Origin: Pseudomonas sp. PDNC002
GTDB taxonomy: Bacteria; Pseudomonadota; Gammaproteobacteria; Pseudomonadales; Pseudomonadaceae
DNA: 64,000 nt
NCBI RefSeq assembly: GCF_016919445.1
Contig: NZ_CP070356.1
Coordinates: 813,501-877,500, forward strand
Direction: 5' to 3'
Shown here: positions 1 through 8,828 of the stretch, piece by piece
Layout of the letters: each line of letters opens with the position of its first letter
How positions within the stretch are numbered: position 1 is the first letter of the stretch
Notes under the pieces: model-generated
Told to the model about the DNA's origin: nothing
What the model saw: the letters and a program-made list of their open reading frames with translations, nothing else
Database searches by the model: none
Program-made: the position numbers and the translations under genes

Positions 1-443
1 TGCGAGGCGATCTCCTGGCGGGAGAACTCGCTGACCGTGACCTGCGCCAGCGAGCGGCGCAGCATCACCGGAATCATCAGCCGGTACAGCGCGCGGAACT
101 TCCAGGAGAAACTTTCCGGATGGCGCACGTAGGTGATGTCGTGGTGCGTCGCCAACTGGCGCGAATAGGCCAGCGGCGCCGTGCTGCACAGTGACACCAG
201 CAACGGCCGGCCACGGCGCGCCAGCCACAGCGGCAAGTCGAGCTGCTCCCAGAGGTGTCCGCCGTGGCGGCCGATCTGCTCGACGTTGAGCTGCCGGGCG
301 ATTTCCGGGCGGAGGATTTCACCGGGCGGCGCGACGAAATGCACGTCGCTGCGCAACCGCGCCAGCGACAGCGAAATCTGCTCGGCGAAGCGTTGCACGC
401 CGCTCAGCTGCTGGGTCAGGAAACGCGCGTTGATCACGATCAT
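1..443 (-). CDS. Glycosyltransferase family 4 (GT4), 3' part cut by window edge
   Basis: The first 147 residues are visible; the rest lies beyond the left edge. The start is an ATG at 441-443. The N-terminus (MIVINARFLTQQLSGVQRFA) has the short beta strand and ARFL...GVQRFA pattern of the GT-B N-terminal domain in GT4 enzymes that transfer sugars during polysaccharide assembly. Later residues such as THHDITYVRHPESF fit the same fold. The catalytic C-terminal EX7E region is not in the window, so donor and acceptor cannot be guessed. The gene begins 12 bp after the stop of the polymerase/hydrolase fusion and is almost certainly co-transcribed with it. It shows that the exopolysaccharide operon continues further left, where the missing initiating transferase and outer-membrane exporter could lie. 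Confidence 0.8.
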   Translation of the reverse strand, partial: MIVINARFLTQQLSGVQRFAEQISLSLARLRSDVHFVAPPGEILRPEIARQLNVEQIGRHGGHLWEQLDLPLWLARRGRPLLVSLCSTAPLAYSRQLATHHDITYVRHPESFSWKFRALYRLMIPVMLRRSLAQVTVSEFSRQEIAS

Positions 444-455
444 GGATGCTTCTCC

Positions 456-3071
456 TCAACGCAACGACAGCTGGGGTTCCGCCGCGCTGCGCACCAGGGT
501 GGGCGAAGCATCGATACGGATATCGGCCTGACAGTCACCACCGCCCTGCGGGCAGCGCCAGGGCACCGGCCGGCCCTCGCCGCGAGCGATGCCGTCGACG
601 GCATCCAGGCGCCAGAGGGTGTCGCTGCTGCCGGGCTTGCTGGTGATGTTCAGCGTCTGTTCGTGGCCCAGGGTCCAGGCCACCAGGATTTCCTCGCTGG
701 CCTTGGCGAAGCGCAGCAGGTAGACGTTCGGGTCTTCGTTGGGCACGCGGCCGACGAAACGGTAGCGGCCGATGATGTCGGCCACGCTGGCCATGGCGTG
801 GTAGGCCGGCTTGGGCTGGCCGCTGGCGGTGAGCAGGCCGAAGTTGTGTTCCATGTCGGTGCGGTCGATGCCGTCGTCCACCAGGTCGTACCACCAGGCG
901 CCCTTCACGTTGGGCAGGCTGCGTACCAGGAAATAGGCGCGGGCGAGGTAGGCGGCCTGGCGCTCGCGGCTGATGCCGCAGTCGCCTTCGTGGGCCGGCC
1001 AGCTGAATTCGGTGAAGTACAGCGGCACCGGTTTGCCGGCGGCGTTCTGCAGTTTCTGGTCGACGCCCTTGAACCACTCCAGCCAGGCCTCGGGCGTGGA
1101 CATCTCGCCCTCGCAGTACACCGACGGGTGCAGCGAAATGCCGTCGGCGACGTCGAGCACGCCACCCCCGGCCAGGCGCTCGGCGAAGCCCTGACGGATG
1201 CCGCGCAACGTCACGGCGCCGGCCAGCACCTTGGCGTTCGGGTCTTCTTCGCGGATCACCTTGGCGGCGGCGCGCACCAGGGTCAGGTAGTCGTCGCTGA
1301 AGTCCTTGTCGGTGGGGTTTTCCACGTCCCATTCGTTCCACACTTCGTAGAACGCCACCTGGCCCTTGAAGCTGCGCGCCACGTAGCGCACGTAGCGCAA
1401 ATAGCCCTCGCGAGAGGCGGCGTCGCGTGGCTTGGCGTTGCCGTAGAACTGGTTTTCGTTGCCCAGGATCAGCAGCGTGTCGATCCCCAGGCTGCGGGTA
1501 CTGCGCAGTTGCGCGCGCCAGGCGGCGTCGATGGACAGCACGCCCGGCTGGCGTTCGACGCTGGACCAGTAGGCGTCGTCGCGGAACGAGGAGATGCCGG
1601 CCTCGCGGGCCAGGCGGTTGATACCGTCACGGTTGCCGGCGCGGATGTTCTGGTGGGTACTCGCGCCGACGATGAATTCCGGCGCGCCCAGGTTCTGCAC
1701 CGGCGCTTCCTTGGCCATGGCGCGCGGCGCTTGCAGGAGGCTGCCAACCAGCAGCGCACAGGCCAGCAGGCTGAGCAACCCACCCTGCAGGCGCAGGGTG
1801 CGCGGCGCCGGTTGCGGCGCGGTTTCACCCGGCAGGCGCAACGCGCGGCCGATGGCCAGGCCGAGGAACAGGCTGGGAATCTGCGCCTCGAGCACATCGC
1901 TGGTCCAGCCGATCAGCAGGATGCAGTAGGCGATGCCGAGCAGCGCACGGGCTTCGCGGTCGTGCTGGCGTTGCAGGCGCATCAGCATCGGCACCGCCAT
2001 CAGGTAGAGCGCGACGCCGGCGACGCCGAACAGGCACCAGAGGTAGAGCAGCGAATTGTCCGCCACCGCCAGTTGCTCGACGCCGAAGATCGGAAACGCC
2101 GCATACGCGCTGCCGGTCATGCCCAGGCCGGCGCCGGTGTAGATCCAGCCGTTGTAGTCCATCACCTTGATCAGGTTCGGCCAGGTGTTGACCAGGCGAT
2201 CCACCATCGAGCCCATCAGGTTGTCGCCGGTGGCGCTGGCCAGGTACGGGTCGACCTGGGCGTACAGGCCGTACAGCGGCAGCAGCAATGCGCCAAGGAC
2301 CACCAGTAGCGCGGCGAACAGGAACAGCAGGCGCTGACGGCTGATGCTCATCACGATCAGGGCGACGAAGAAGGCGCCGGCGGAGGATTTGTTGGTGGTC
2401 AGCACGATGCCCACCAGCGCCACCGCGTAGAGCAGACCGCGCGCCAGCAACGGCAGGCGGAAGGAGCCCAGGTAGAGGCTGAAGACCGCCAGCATCATTG
2501 CCAGGCTCGAGGACATGCGCGAGAAGCCGGCGATACGGTCCAGCCCGTAGGCGCTCCAGGAGCGGTTGGCGCTGACCTCGACCCCGCCCATGGAGTAGGT
2601 GTAGCCCTTCCAGGGCACGTTGATCAGCAGGTCCACGGCGATGCCGGCGAGCGAGGCGAGCAGGCAGAAGGCGATGATCCAGCCCACGGCCTTGCGGTGC
2701 ATTTCCAGGTAATTGCCGCAGAGCAGCCCGAACAGCAGCGGTGCGTAGATGAACACGGCGAAGGCGCCGCTCTTGAACTCGGCGCCGTGCAGGCGGCCAA
2801 GCAGCAGCGAGGCCGACGCCAGCAGCAGGAGCAACCACAGGCCGCGTTGCTGCGGGCGGGTGATCAGCTCCCAGGCCACCGCCACCACGCAGGCCACTTT
2901 CGGCAGGTAGACGATGGCCGACAGGCCGGCCTGGTCGGCATAGAAGCGCAGCGCGCCGTTGAAGGTCTCCACCACCAGCAACGCCACCAGCACCCCGAGC
3001 GCCAGCAGCGAGCGGTCGAAGGTCAGGCCGCGCGCCGGCTCAAAGCGTGGATACGGGGATTGCAGTTCCAT
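456..3071 (-). CDS. O-antigen polymerase/ligase-like membrane protein fused to a periplasmic glycoside hydrolase (GH39/GH5-like)
   Basis: An 871-residue fusion. Residues ~20-410 are a polytopic membrane domain with about 11-12 hydrophobic segments and a long periplasmic loop (~265-345), as in Wzy polymerases and WaaL-type ligases. A further hydrophobic segment (~431-446) is followed by a soluble domain (~460-860) with a TIM-barrel hydrolase pattern: YEVWNEWD supplies a candidate acid/base Glu580 and LYFTEFSWP a candidate nucleophile Glu688. This resembles clan GH-A enzymes such as PslG (GH39). Topology would place the hydrolase in the periplasm. I chose the ATG at 3069-3071 over an upstream in-frame start at 3224, because the first 51 residues of the longer frame are low-quality sequence that overlaps the upstream GT4 gene. 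The remaining 32-bp overlap suggests translational coupling. Substrate is unknown. A polymerase joined to its own trimming enzyme is unusual. Confidence 0.82.
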   Translation of the reverse strand: MELQSPYPRFEPARGLTFDRSLLALGVLVALLVVETFNGALRFYADQAGLSAIVYLPKVACVVAVAWELITRPQQRGLWLLLLLASASLLLGRLHGAEFKSGAFAVFIYAPLLFGLLCGNYLEMHRKAVGWIIAFCLLASLAGIAVDLLINVPWKGYTYSMGGVEVSANRSWSAYGLDRIAGFSRMSSSLAMMLAVFSLYLGSFRLPLLARGLLYAVALVGIVLTTNKSSAGAFFVALIVMSISRQRLLFLFAALLVVLGALLLPLYGLYAQVDPYLASATGDNLMGSMVDRLVNTWPNLIKVMDYNGWIYTGAGLGMTGSAYAAFPIFGVEQLAVADNSLLYLWCLFGVAGVALYLMAVPMLMRLQRQHDREARALLGIAYCILLIGWTSDVLEAQIPSLFLGLAIGRALRLPGETAPQPAPRTLRLQGGLLSLLACALLVGSLLQAPRAMAKEAPVQNLGAPEFIVGASTHQNIRAGNRDGINRLAREAGISSFRDDAYWSSVERQPGVLSIDAAWRAQLRSTRSLGIDTLLILGNENQFYGNAKPRDAASREGYLRYVRYVARSFKGQVAFYEVWNEWDVENPTDKDFSDDYLTLVRAAAKVIREEDPNAKVLAGAVTLRGIRQGFAERLAGGGVLDVADGISLHPSVYCEGEMSTPEAWLEWFKGVDQKLQNAAGKPVPLYFTEFSWPAHEGDCGISRERQAAYLARAYFLVRSLPNVKGAWWYDLVDDGIDRTDMEHNFGLLTASGQPKPAYHAMASVADIIGRYRFVGRVPNEDPNVYLLRFAKASEEILVAWTLGHEQTLNITSKPGSSDTLWRLDAVDGIARGEGRPVPWRCPQGGGDCQADIRIDASPTLVRSAAEPQLSLR

Positions 3072-4272
3072 GCTGGACTCCACGGGTGAGCAGGGTGTGG
3101 CGCAGGATGGCCTCGTATTCGTCGAGCATCCGTTCCACGCTGAGCATCGGTTCCACGGTTTCGCGGGCGCGCGCGGCGAGGCGCTGGCGCAGCGAGGGAT
3201 CGCGTACCAGGCGTTCGATGGCATCGCCCAGCGAATCGGCGCGGGCGGGCGAAACGAGCAGGCCGTTGATTTCGTCCTGGACGATTTCGGACAGGCCGCC
3301 CATCCGCGAGGCGATCACCGGAAGGTGATGGGCGCAGGCTTCCAGCGCCACCAGGCCGAAGGATTCCGGAGCCAGGCTGGGCACCACGGCGATGTCGATT
3401 TCGGCGAAGAATTCGGCCGCCTGGCGGTAGCCGACGAAGTGCACGCGCAGCGGGTCGGCCAGGGACTTGAGTTGATTCAGGTAGCCCGGATCGCCCCGTC
3501 CGGCGATCAGCAGCGAGGCATCCTCGGTACGCGCCTGGAACTGCTCGATCAGCCATTCCACGCCCTTGTTCGGTGTCAGCGCGCCGATGAAACCGAAGCG
3601 CAGCGCACGGCGCTCGTCGATGGGCGCGGCCACCGGCGCGGTGGCCAGCGGCGAGCCGTTATAGACCACATGCTGATGGCTGCCGATGAAGTAGCCGGCA
3701 TCGAGCAGCGTGTTGAGCTGGAAGCGGCTGACACCGACCACGGCATCGACCTTGGCCGATGCGGCAGCGTGGGAGCGCCGCAGCAGCGCGCACGGGCCGC
3801 ATTGCTGCTGGCAGTGGCGACCCTTGTTGAAGCGCACGCCGCGCGGGCAGGTCAGGTACTGGTCATGCAGGACCTGCACGATGGGCACGCCGGCGCTGCG
3901 GATCGCATCCCAGGCGGAGATCGACCAGCCCGACAGGTTATGGCAGACCACGATATCCGGCTCGGTCTGCCCCAGCACTCGCGCCAGTACGCCGCGCATG
4001 CCGCGGTTGTAGCGGTCCAGGCCGTGCCAGGCGAGGCGCTGCAAGGCACCGTGGGCGCGGCCGTCGAACGGCCAGTAGAGATTGCGTACGCCGACCCGCC
4101 ACACCGGCACGCCGTTGATCGTGTCGCGGCTCAGCCCGCCATCGGGCCCGGTGCTCAGCACCTGCACCGCATGGCCACGGGCGCGCAGGCCCTCGGCCAT
4201 GTGCTGCAGCATGACCTCCGCCCCACCACCGATGTGCGGGGCGTAGAGGGTGTTGAGCAGCAGCACTCTCAT
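3040..4272 (-). CDS. GT4 glycosyltransferase
   Basis: 410 residues. The N-terminus MRVLLLNTLYAPHIGGGAEV is the classic GT4 opening strand and GGAE loop. The C-terminal Glycos_transf_1 domain shows FGFIGALTPNKG and the EX7E-type motif PESFGLVALEACAHHLPVIA at ~310-330. This is a retaining GT-B transferase, probably cytoplasmic, adding one sugar to the lipid-linked repeat unit. The start at 4272 overlaps the stop of the upstream GT2 gene by 4 bp (ATGA type). A longer frame from 4437 exists but would run through that gene. A Cys-rich insertion (CPRG...CQQCGPCALL, ~145-170) is seen in some EPS GT4 enzymes. Donor sugar and linkage cannot be read from sequence. Confidence 0.9.
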   Translation of the reverse strand: MRVLLLNTLYAPHIGGGAEVMLQHMAEGLRARGHAVQVLSTGPDGGLSRDTINGVPVWRVGVRNLYWPFDGRAHGALQRLAWHGLDRYNRGMRGVLARVLGQTEPDIVVCHNLSGWSISAWDAIRSAGVPIVQVLHDQYLTCPRGVRFNKGRHCQQQCGPCALLRRSHAAASAKVDAVVGVSRFQLNTLLDAGYFIGSHQHVVYNGSPLATAPVAAPIDERRALRFGFIGALTPNKGVEWLIEQFQARTEDASLLIAGRGDPGYLNQLKSLADPLRVHFVGYRQAAEFFAEIDIAVVPSLAPESFGLVALEACAHHLPVIASRMGGLSEIVQDEINGLLVSPARADSLGDAIERLVRDPSLRQRLAARARETVEPMLSVERMLDEYEAILRHTLLTRGVQHGTAIPVSTL

Positions 4273-5267
4273 AGCGGGTAGGCCCGGTTCATGCCGAGCG
4301 CACCGGCCTCGCCATCGCGGATCGCCTGCAGCAGCAGGGCCAGGCGGCTCTCGCGCTGGTGGCGGCGGGCGAAGAAGTGCAGCAGGCGGATGAACAGCCA
4401 GCGGTTGAAGCGGTACATCAATGGCGAGGTGACCCACAGGTTCTTGTCGAACCAGGCCTGGTTGCGCGCGGCGTAGTAGGCGCGCAGGTCAGAGCTGCCG
4501 AGCAGGTAGGTCTCGTAGATGTTGGAGGTGCGCGCCTTGATGTTCCAGGAGTTCTCCAGGTCATCCAGGCCGGCCTCGGGCACCAGGTACAAGTGACCGC
4601 CCAGGGCGCCGATGCGGAAGGTGTATTCGGTGTCGTCGGCGTAGAGCACCAGGTCGCGGCGTGGCAGGCCGATGCGGCGGAACAGATCGGCGTGGCCGAG
4701 CAGGCCGCCGTAGTAGGCGAACGGCAGCTCCAGCAGCGGCTGCACGGGGCGCGGCTTCGGCTTGCCCCAGGGCGTGCGGCGCCAGAGCTTGTAGGGCAGC
4801 TGGCGCACGTGGAAGCCGAAGTAGCTGGAACGCGGCGGCGCGATGAAGCGGGTCGGCACACCGGAGGCGACGTCGGCCTGGTGGGTCGGGCGGAAGCCCA
4901 GCACGGCGGTGTTGTCGGTGCCATGGCGTAGCGCGCAATCGATCAGGCGCTGCTTGAGCAGGGGGAACGAACCCGGCGTCGGCGCGTTGTCGTCATCCAT
5001 CAGCCAGATGAACTCGCAACCGCTTTGCAACGCCGCCTCGATACCCACCGCATAGCCATTGGCCGAACCGGTGTTGCTGTCCAGCTCGATCACCTGCACG
5101 CGGTTGGGCCAGAGCATGAACAGCTGGTCCAGCTCCGCCACCGAGGCATTGCTGACGACGATCGCGCGGGTGATGTCCTTCTCGCGAAAAGCACGGGCCA
5201 GCAGTTCTTCCAGGTACTCGAGGCGATCGCCATAGGTCAGCGTCACCAGCACGGTCGATCCGTTCAT
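4269..5267 (-). CDS. GT2 glycosyltransferase
   Basis: 332 residues, GT-A fold family 2. The N-terminus MNGSTVLVTLTYGDRLEYL, the NTGSANGYAVGIEAA helix and WLMDDDNAPTPGS (a DDD/DXD metal and UDP-sugar site at ~95) are the signature of galactofuranosyl- or rhamnosyl-transferase-like GT2 enzymes. DDTEYTFRI (~215) is the usual acceptor-side acidic motif. A good ribosome site (GGAGG) precedes the ATG at 5265-5267. It sits between the RfaH-like gene and a GT4 gene, overlapping the latter by 4 bp. The enzyme is expected to act at the cytoplasmic face of the inner membrane on the undecaprenyl-linked glycan. Specificity is unknown. Confidence 0.9.
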   Translation of the reverse strand: MNGSTVLVTLTYGDRLEYLEELLARAFREKDITRAIVVSNASVAELDQLFMLWPNRVQVIELDSNTGSANGYAVGIEAALQSGCEFIWLMDDDNAPTPGSFPLLKQRLIDCALRHGTDNTAVLGFRPTHQADVASGVPTRFIAPPRSSYFGFHVRQLPYKLWRRTPWGKPKPRPVQPLLELPFAYYGGLLGHADLFRRIGLPRRDLVLYADDTEYTFRIGALGGHLYLVPEAGLDDLENSWNIKARTSNIYETYLLGSSDLRAYYAARNQAWFDKNLWVTSPLMYRFNRWLFIRLLHFFARRHQRESRLALLLQAIRDGEAGALGMNRAYPL

Positions 5268-5300
5268 CTCGCCACTCCTCCTTGCTTGCGGCCGGTCGCC

Positions 5301-5810
5301 TCAGGCGCGCCAGCCGTCGTTGCCGCTCGCCGCCGAAAGCTGGCTGAGCGGGACACGGATACGTTGTTCGCGTTGCAGCAGGTTGAGCAGGATCAACCCG
5401 CGCTCGGTGCCGTCGTCACAGACGAAGATCGCTTCCACTTCGCAATCGCCGGCACACTTCACGCGCACCGCCTGGCCCTGGTGGAAGCGACTGGCGGGGC
5501 GTTCGGGCAGGGTCGCGATGCGCTGGCGGATCTCCTCCACCAACTCGTCGGCCACCGCCAGCGGCTGCGCACCGAAACTGACGATGCGCGCCACGCCACG
5601 GGTGGAACGGATCGGAAACCAGTTGTCGTGCTGCTGATCCAGGCGGATGAACAGGTAGCCGGGGAACAAGGGTTGCGGCCGGCTGCCCTGCCCCACCACC
5701 GGGCGATAGCAGGAGAAGCCCTGGCGCATCAGGTTCTCCTCGGCGCGCGGCTCCTGGTGCGGCTTGGTCTGGATCAGGTACCAGCGATACAGAGCGGCAG
5801 AGGCGTTCAT
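5301..5810 (-). CDS. RfaH/NusG-like transcription antiterminator
   Basis: 169 residues. The N-terminal NGN domain shows WYLIQTKPHQEPRAEENLMRQ, then PLFPGYLFIRLD and STRGVARIVSFG (~70-82), all hallmarks of NusG/RfaH proteins. A KOW-like C-terminal region (FHQGQAVRVKCAGDCEVEAIF) follows. Specialised NusG paralogues such as RfaH bind RNA polymerase paused at an ops element and suppress termination in long polysaccharide operons. Two GGCGGTAGC (ops core) copies lie in this operon's own leader at 14376-14384 and 14463-14471, so a cis-encoded antitermination loop is inferred. The start at 5810 overlaps the stop of the WbqC-like gene by 4 bp. A longer frame extends to 6773 but its N-terminal part runs antisense-like through wbqC and is not credible. 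True chromosomal nusG is elsewhere. Confidence 0.9.
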   Translation of the reverse strand: MNASAALYRWYLIQTKPHQEPRAEENLMRQGFSCYRPVVGQGSRPQPLFPGYLFIRLDQQHDNWFPIRSTRGVARIVSFGAQPLAVADELVEEIRQRIATLPERPASRFHQGQAVRVKCAGDCEVEAIFVCDDGTERGLILLNLLQREQRIRVPLSQLSAASGNDGWRA

Positions 5811-6556
5811 GATTCGTACTCCCCGAGAATGTCCGACGACGGCTGCGGCCGCTCCACGGTGTAGCGGCCCAGCAGGCGCTGCAGTTCGTCCGGCGGGTTG
5901 AACATCAGCACGTCGATGATCGACAGGCTGGGCACGAAATCCGGGCTGAATTGCGGGTAGCTCACCGGCTCCATGTGCAGGAACTGCAACTCCAGGCCAT
6001 GGGCGTTGAACACGTCCGGCGAATACAGGTGACGGCCGCCTTCGGGATTGAGGTAGATGTCGCCACCGGTCTGCTTCACCGCCTCGATCAGCCGCTGGTC
6101 GCGCCCGATGTCGTCGGCCAGGTCCAGCTCGGAGACACGCGTCATCGGCGTGTCGATCGCCATGTACTGGCAGATGCGACGGATCGAGTGCTCGGCGAAG
6201 TGCGACAGGTTGCGTTCGGGGTGTTCGAGGATTTCCTCCAGCAGCGGCATTACCTGCGGATAACACGGCGCACGGTGGTAGGCATGGCGAATGGTGTGCA
6301 GCAGGCGCTGGTTGGTCGCCTGCATCTCTTCGCTCAGCCATCGCTCGTTGATCGCCTGGGTCTGCGAGCCCTGCTCCAGCGGAAAACTGAACTGCCAGAT
6401 CTTCCCGCCGACCAGCAGGCGATTGCGGTTGATCCAACCCCGCCGGGTGTACTGCAGGCTGTCGCCGAGAATGAACAGACTGCTCGCGGCGATCAGCTGG
6501 AAGTACCCCAGGTAGGGGAACAGGTACGGCTGCATCAGGCTGACGATATGGACCAT
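5807..6556 (-). CDS. WbqC-like family protein
   Basis: 249 residues. The opening MVHIVSLMQPYLFPYLGYFQ matches the conserved QPxFxPxxxYF signature of the WbqC family (usually 220-250 residues), followed by NRNRLLV and LSHFAEHSIRRICQYM. Members occur in O-antigen and capsule clusters and next to sugar aminotransferase genes. The biochemical role is not firmly established to my knowledge, although a modification step on an amino sugar has been proposed for some. A DegT-type aminotransferase in the same operon is consistent with that. The gene is 27 bp downstream of the wzc-like gene and overlaps the RfaH-like gene by 4 bp. Confidence 0.85.
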   Translation of the reverse strand: MVHIVSLMQPYLFPYLGYFQLIAASSLFILGDSLQYTRRGWINRNRLLVGGKIWQFSFPLEQGSQTQAINERWLSEEMQATNQRLLHTIRHAYHRAPCYPQVMPLLEEILEHPERNLSHFAEHSIRRICQYMAIDTPMTRVSELDLADDIGRDQRLIEAVKQTGGDIYLNPEGGRHLYSPDVFNAHGLELQFLHMEPVSYPQFSPDFVPSLSIIDVLMFNPPDELQRLLGRYTVERPQPSSDILGEYES

Positions 6557-6583
6557 GTCGGTACTCCTTCCCTGCCCGCTGTC

Positions 6584-8797
6584 TCAATCCTTGGCGTCGT
6601 AGCGATACGCGTAGGCGCCATAGTCGTAGGCGGCGGTGGAGGCCTTGCGTTTCACGCCATTGAGGATCGCGCCCTGCAGGTGAATGCCGCTCTGCGCCAG
6701 GCGGCGGCGCGCGGTGTCGATCTCGCTGGTCGGGCTTTGGCCGAAGCGGGTCACCAGCAGGCTGATGCCGCACAGCCGGCCGACCAGGGCGGCGTCGGTC
6801 ACCGCCAGCACCGGCGGGGTGTCGACGATGACCAGGTCGTACATGGCCGAGGCATCGCGCAGCAGTTGGGCGAAGGTGTCGTGCATCAACAGCTCGGAGG
6901 GGTTGGGCGCCGCGAAGCCGCAGGAGATGAAATCCAGTTCCGGCACTTCGGTGGGCAGGATCACTTCACTCAGCGGACGGTGCGAACTCAGCGCGTCGGA
7001 CAGGCCGTGGCGCGGGGTCAGGCCGAACACCCGGTGCAGGTAGCCCTTGCGCATGTCGGCATCGATCAGCAGGGTGCGCTGCCCGGACTGCGCGACGATC
7101 GCCGCGAGGTTGCTGGAGACGAACGACTTGCCGGCGCCCGGCGCCGGGCTGGTCAGCATCACCACGTTGTTGCGCGCTTCGAGCAGGGCGAAGTGCAGGT
7201 TGGTGCGCAGGCTGCGGATCGCTTCGTTGGCCAGGTCGCCCGGGGTGGACGAAGCCAGCAGCTTGGGCGTATGCCCGAGGATGTCGCCCTTGCGTTCCTT
7301 CTCCAGGCGCTCCTGCTGCCGCGAGTACGGAATCGCCGCGAGCACCGAGAGGCCGAGCTGTTCGATCGCCTCGGGATTCTCCACGCCACGGTAGAAGGCC
7401 TGGCGCAGGAACAGGATGCCCAGCGCGATGCAGAAGCCCAGCAGCGTGGCGAGCAGCACGATGACCTTGCGCATCGGCTTGGCCGGTTGCTCGACGTTGG
7501 CCTGGGCGGTGTCGATCACCCGCACGTTGCCGATGGTGCCGGCGCGGATGATGTCCTGCTCCTGGGCCTTGTTCAGCAGGCTGGTGTAGGTCTGCCGGGT
7601 GACCTGCATGTCGCGGGACAGACGCAGCAGTTCCTGCTGGGTGGCCGGCAGGGTCTGGATGCGTTTCTGCAGCTGCGCCTTGCGATCCTCCAGGCTGCCC
7701 ATCTGCTTGTTCAGCGCCTGGTACAGCGGGTGGGTCGGGGTGTAGAGGCGGTCGTACTCGGCGCGTTTGAGCCTGAGTTCGGACAGCTGGTTGTCGATAC
7801 CCACCACCTGGTCCAGCACGCCGCGCGTCTCGACGCTGATGTCAGCGGACTTGGCGGTGGTCTGGTAGGCGTTGTAGGCGGCTTCGGCCTTCTCCAGGTC
7901 CAGGCGCACCACCGGCAGCTGCGAGCGCAGGAACTGCAGGCGCTGGGAGGCTTCGGCGGAGCTGCGTTCGACGTTCTGCAGCACATAGAGCTGGCTGATC
8001 TTGTCGAGGATGCGGTCAGCCTGCAGCGGGTTGGGATCTTCCAGGGTCAGGTAGATGATCCCGGAATCCTTGCCGGCCTCGGCCACCTTGAGCATCTTCT
8101 GGTAGTTCAGGGTGGTGGTCAGCAGACGGTTCTTCACCAGGGTGAACTCGGTGCCGGGGCGCGCCACCAGTTCGTCCACCTCGATGCTGAAGCCCTTCTC
8201 CATCACCGTCTTCTTCAGCTCGCCACGCAGGATCAGCTGGCCGTCGGCGTTGAGCAAGTGATAGGCCTCGCCGCCATCGGTCACCAAGGTCAGCGGTTCG
8301 CCCAGGTATTCCTCCGGCACGTCGAGGGAGAACACCTTGATCTGCTCGCCACCCCAGCCATACGAGCCCAGGCCCAGCCACGGCGCGGCAATCGTTTGCC
8401 CGGCCTCCGGGTGGTAGCGCCGCGCGAGGTAGTCACCGATCAGCGGCATGCGCTTGGGCCGGGCGACGATATCCAGCTTGAGCAGTTCGACCGCCCTGCC
8501 CAGCACCGCGCGGGACTTGAGCAGCTCGATCTCGGTGGAGGCGATCGATACCGAGTCGGGGCGATTGATCACCTCGGGCGTGCCGTTGAGGCCGTTCTTC
8601 TTCTGCTCGATCTGGATCATCGCGCCGGATACGTAGATCGGCGTGGCGACCACCGCGTAGAACAGCCCGAGCGCGGCGAACAGGCCGGTGACGGCAATGA
8701 TCATCTTCTTGTGGTCGAACAGCAGGCGCAGCAGGGCCGCGACGTCGATCCGGGTGTCCTGGATCGTTTCCAGGGACGAGCGGGGCATGACACTCAT
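6584..8797 (-). CDS. Wzc-like polysaccharide co-polymerase / BY-type tyrosine autokinase
   Basis: 737 residues. The N-terminus (residues ~15-60) has the Wzz-type first membrane helix. A large periplasmic coiled region (~60-430) ends with a second helix near VIVLLATLLGFCIALGILF. The cytoplasmic BY-kinase domain has Walker A SPAPGAGKSF (~547), Walker A' LLIDADMRKG (~576) and Walker B LVIVDTPPV (~656). The C-terminus is Tyr-rich (AAYDYGAYAYRYDAKD), matching the autophosphorylated tail of Wzc. In the Wzx/Wzy pathway this protein controls chain length and couples polymerisation to the outer-membrane exporter. Co-polymerase and kinase are fused in one chain as in Gram-negative PCP-2a proteins. No Wza partner is visible, so it is presumably beyond the left edge or elsewhere. 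Confidence 0.93.
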   Translation of the reverse strand: MSVMPRSSLETIQDTRIDVAALLRLLFDHKKMIIAVTGLFAALGLFYAVVATPIYVSGAMIQIEQKKNGLNGTPEVINRPDSVSIASTEIELLKSRAVLGRAVELLKLDIVARPKRMPLIGDYLARRYHPEAGQTIAAPWLGLGSYGWGGEQIKVFSLDVPEEYLGEPLTLVTDGGEAYHLLNADGQLILRGELKKTVMEKGFSIEVDELVARPGTEFTLVKNRLLTTTLNYQKMLKVAEAGKDSGIIYLTLEDPNPLQADRILDKISQLYVLQNVERSSAEASQRLQFLRSQLPVVRLDLEKAEAAYNAYQTTAKSADISVETRGVLDQVVGIDNQLSELRLKRAEYDRLYTPTHPLYQALNKQMGSLEDRKAQLQKRIQTLPATQQELLRLSRDMQVTRQTYTSLLNKAQEQDIIRAGTIGNVRVIDTAQANVEQPAKPMRKVIVLLATLLGFCIALGILFLRQAFYRGVENPEAIEQLGLSVLAAIPYSRQQERLEKERKGDILGHTPKLLASSTPGDLANEAIRSLRTNLHFALLEARNNVVMLTSPAPGAGKSFVSSNLAAIVAQSGQRTLLIDADMRKGYLHRVFGLTPRHGLSDALSSHRPLSEVILPTEVPELDFISCGFAAPNPSELLMHDTFAQLLRDASAMYDLVIVDTPPVLAVTDAALVGRLCGISLLVTRFGQSPTSEIDTARRRLAQSGIHLQGAILNGVKRKASTAAYDYGAYAYRYDAKD

Positions 8798-8828
8798 GGA
8801 CTTCCATCCTCCAGTGAGGTGGCGCGGC

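Noticed and set aside
255..2309. Long plus-strand open frame (684 codons) opposite the polymerase/hydrolase gene
   Set aside because: Composition is Gln/Arg/His/Ala-rich with no family pattern; it is the GC-driven mirror of the real minus-strand gene.
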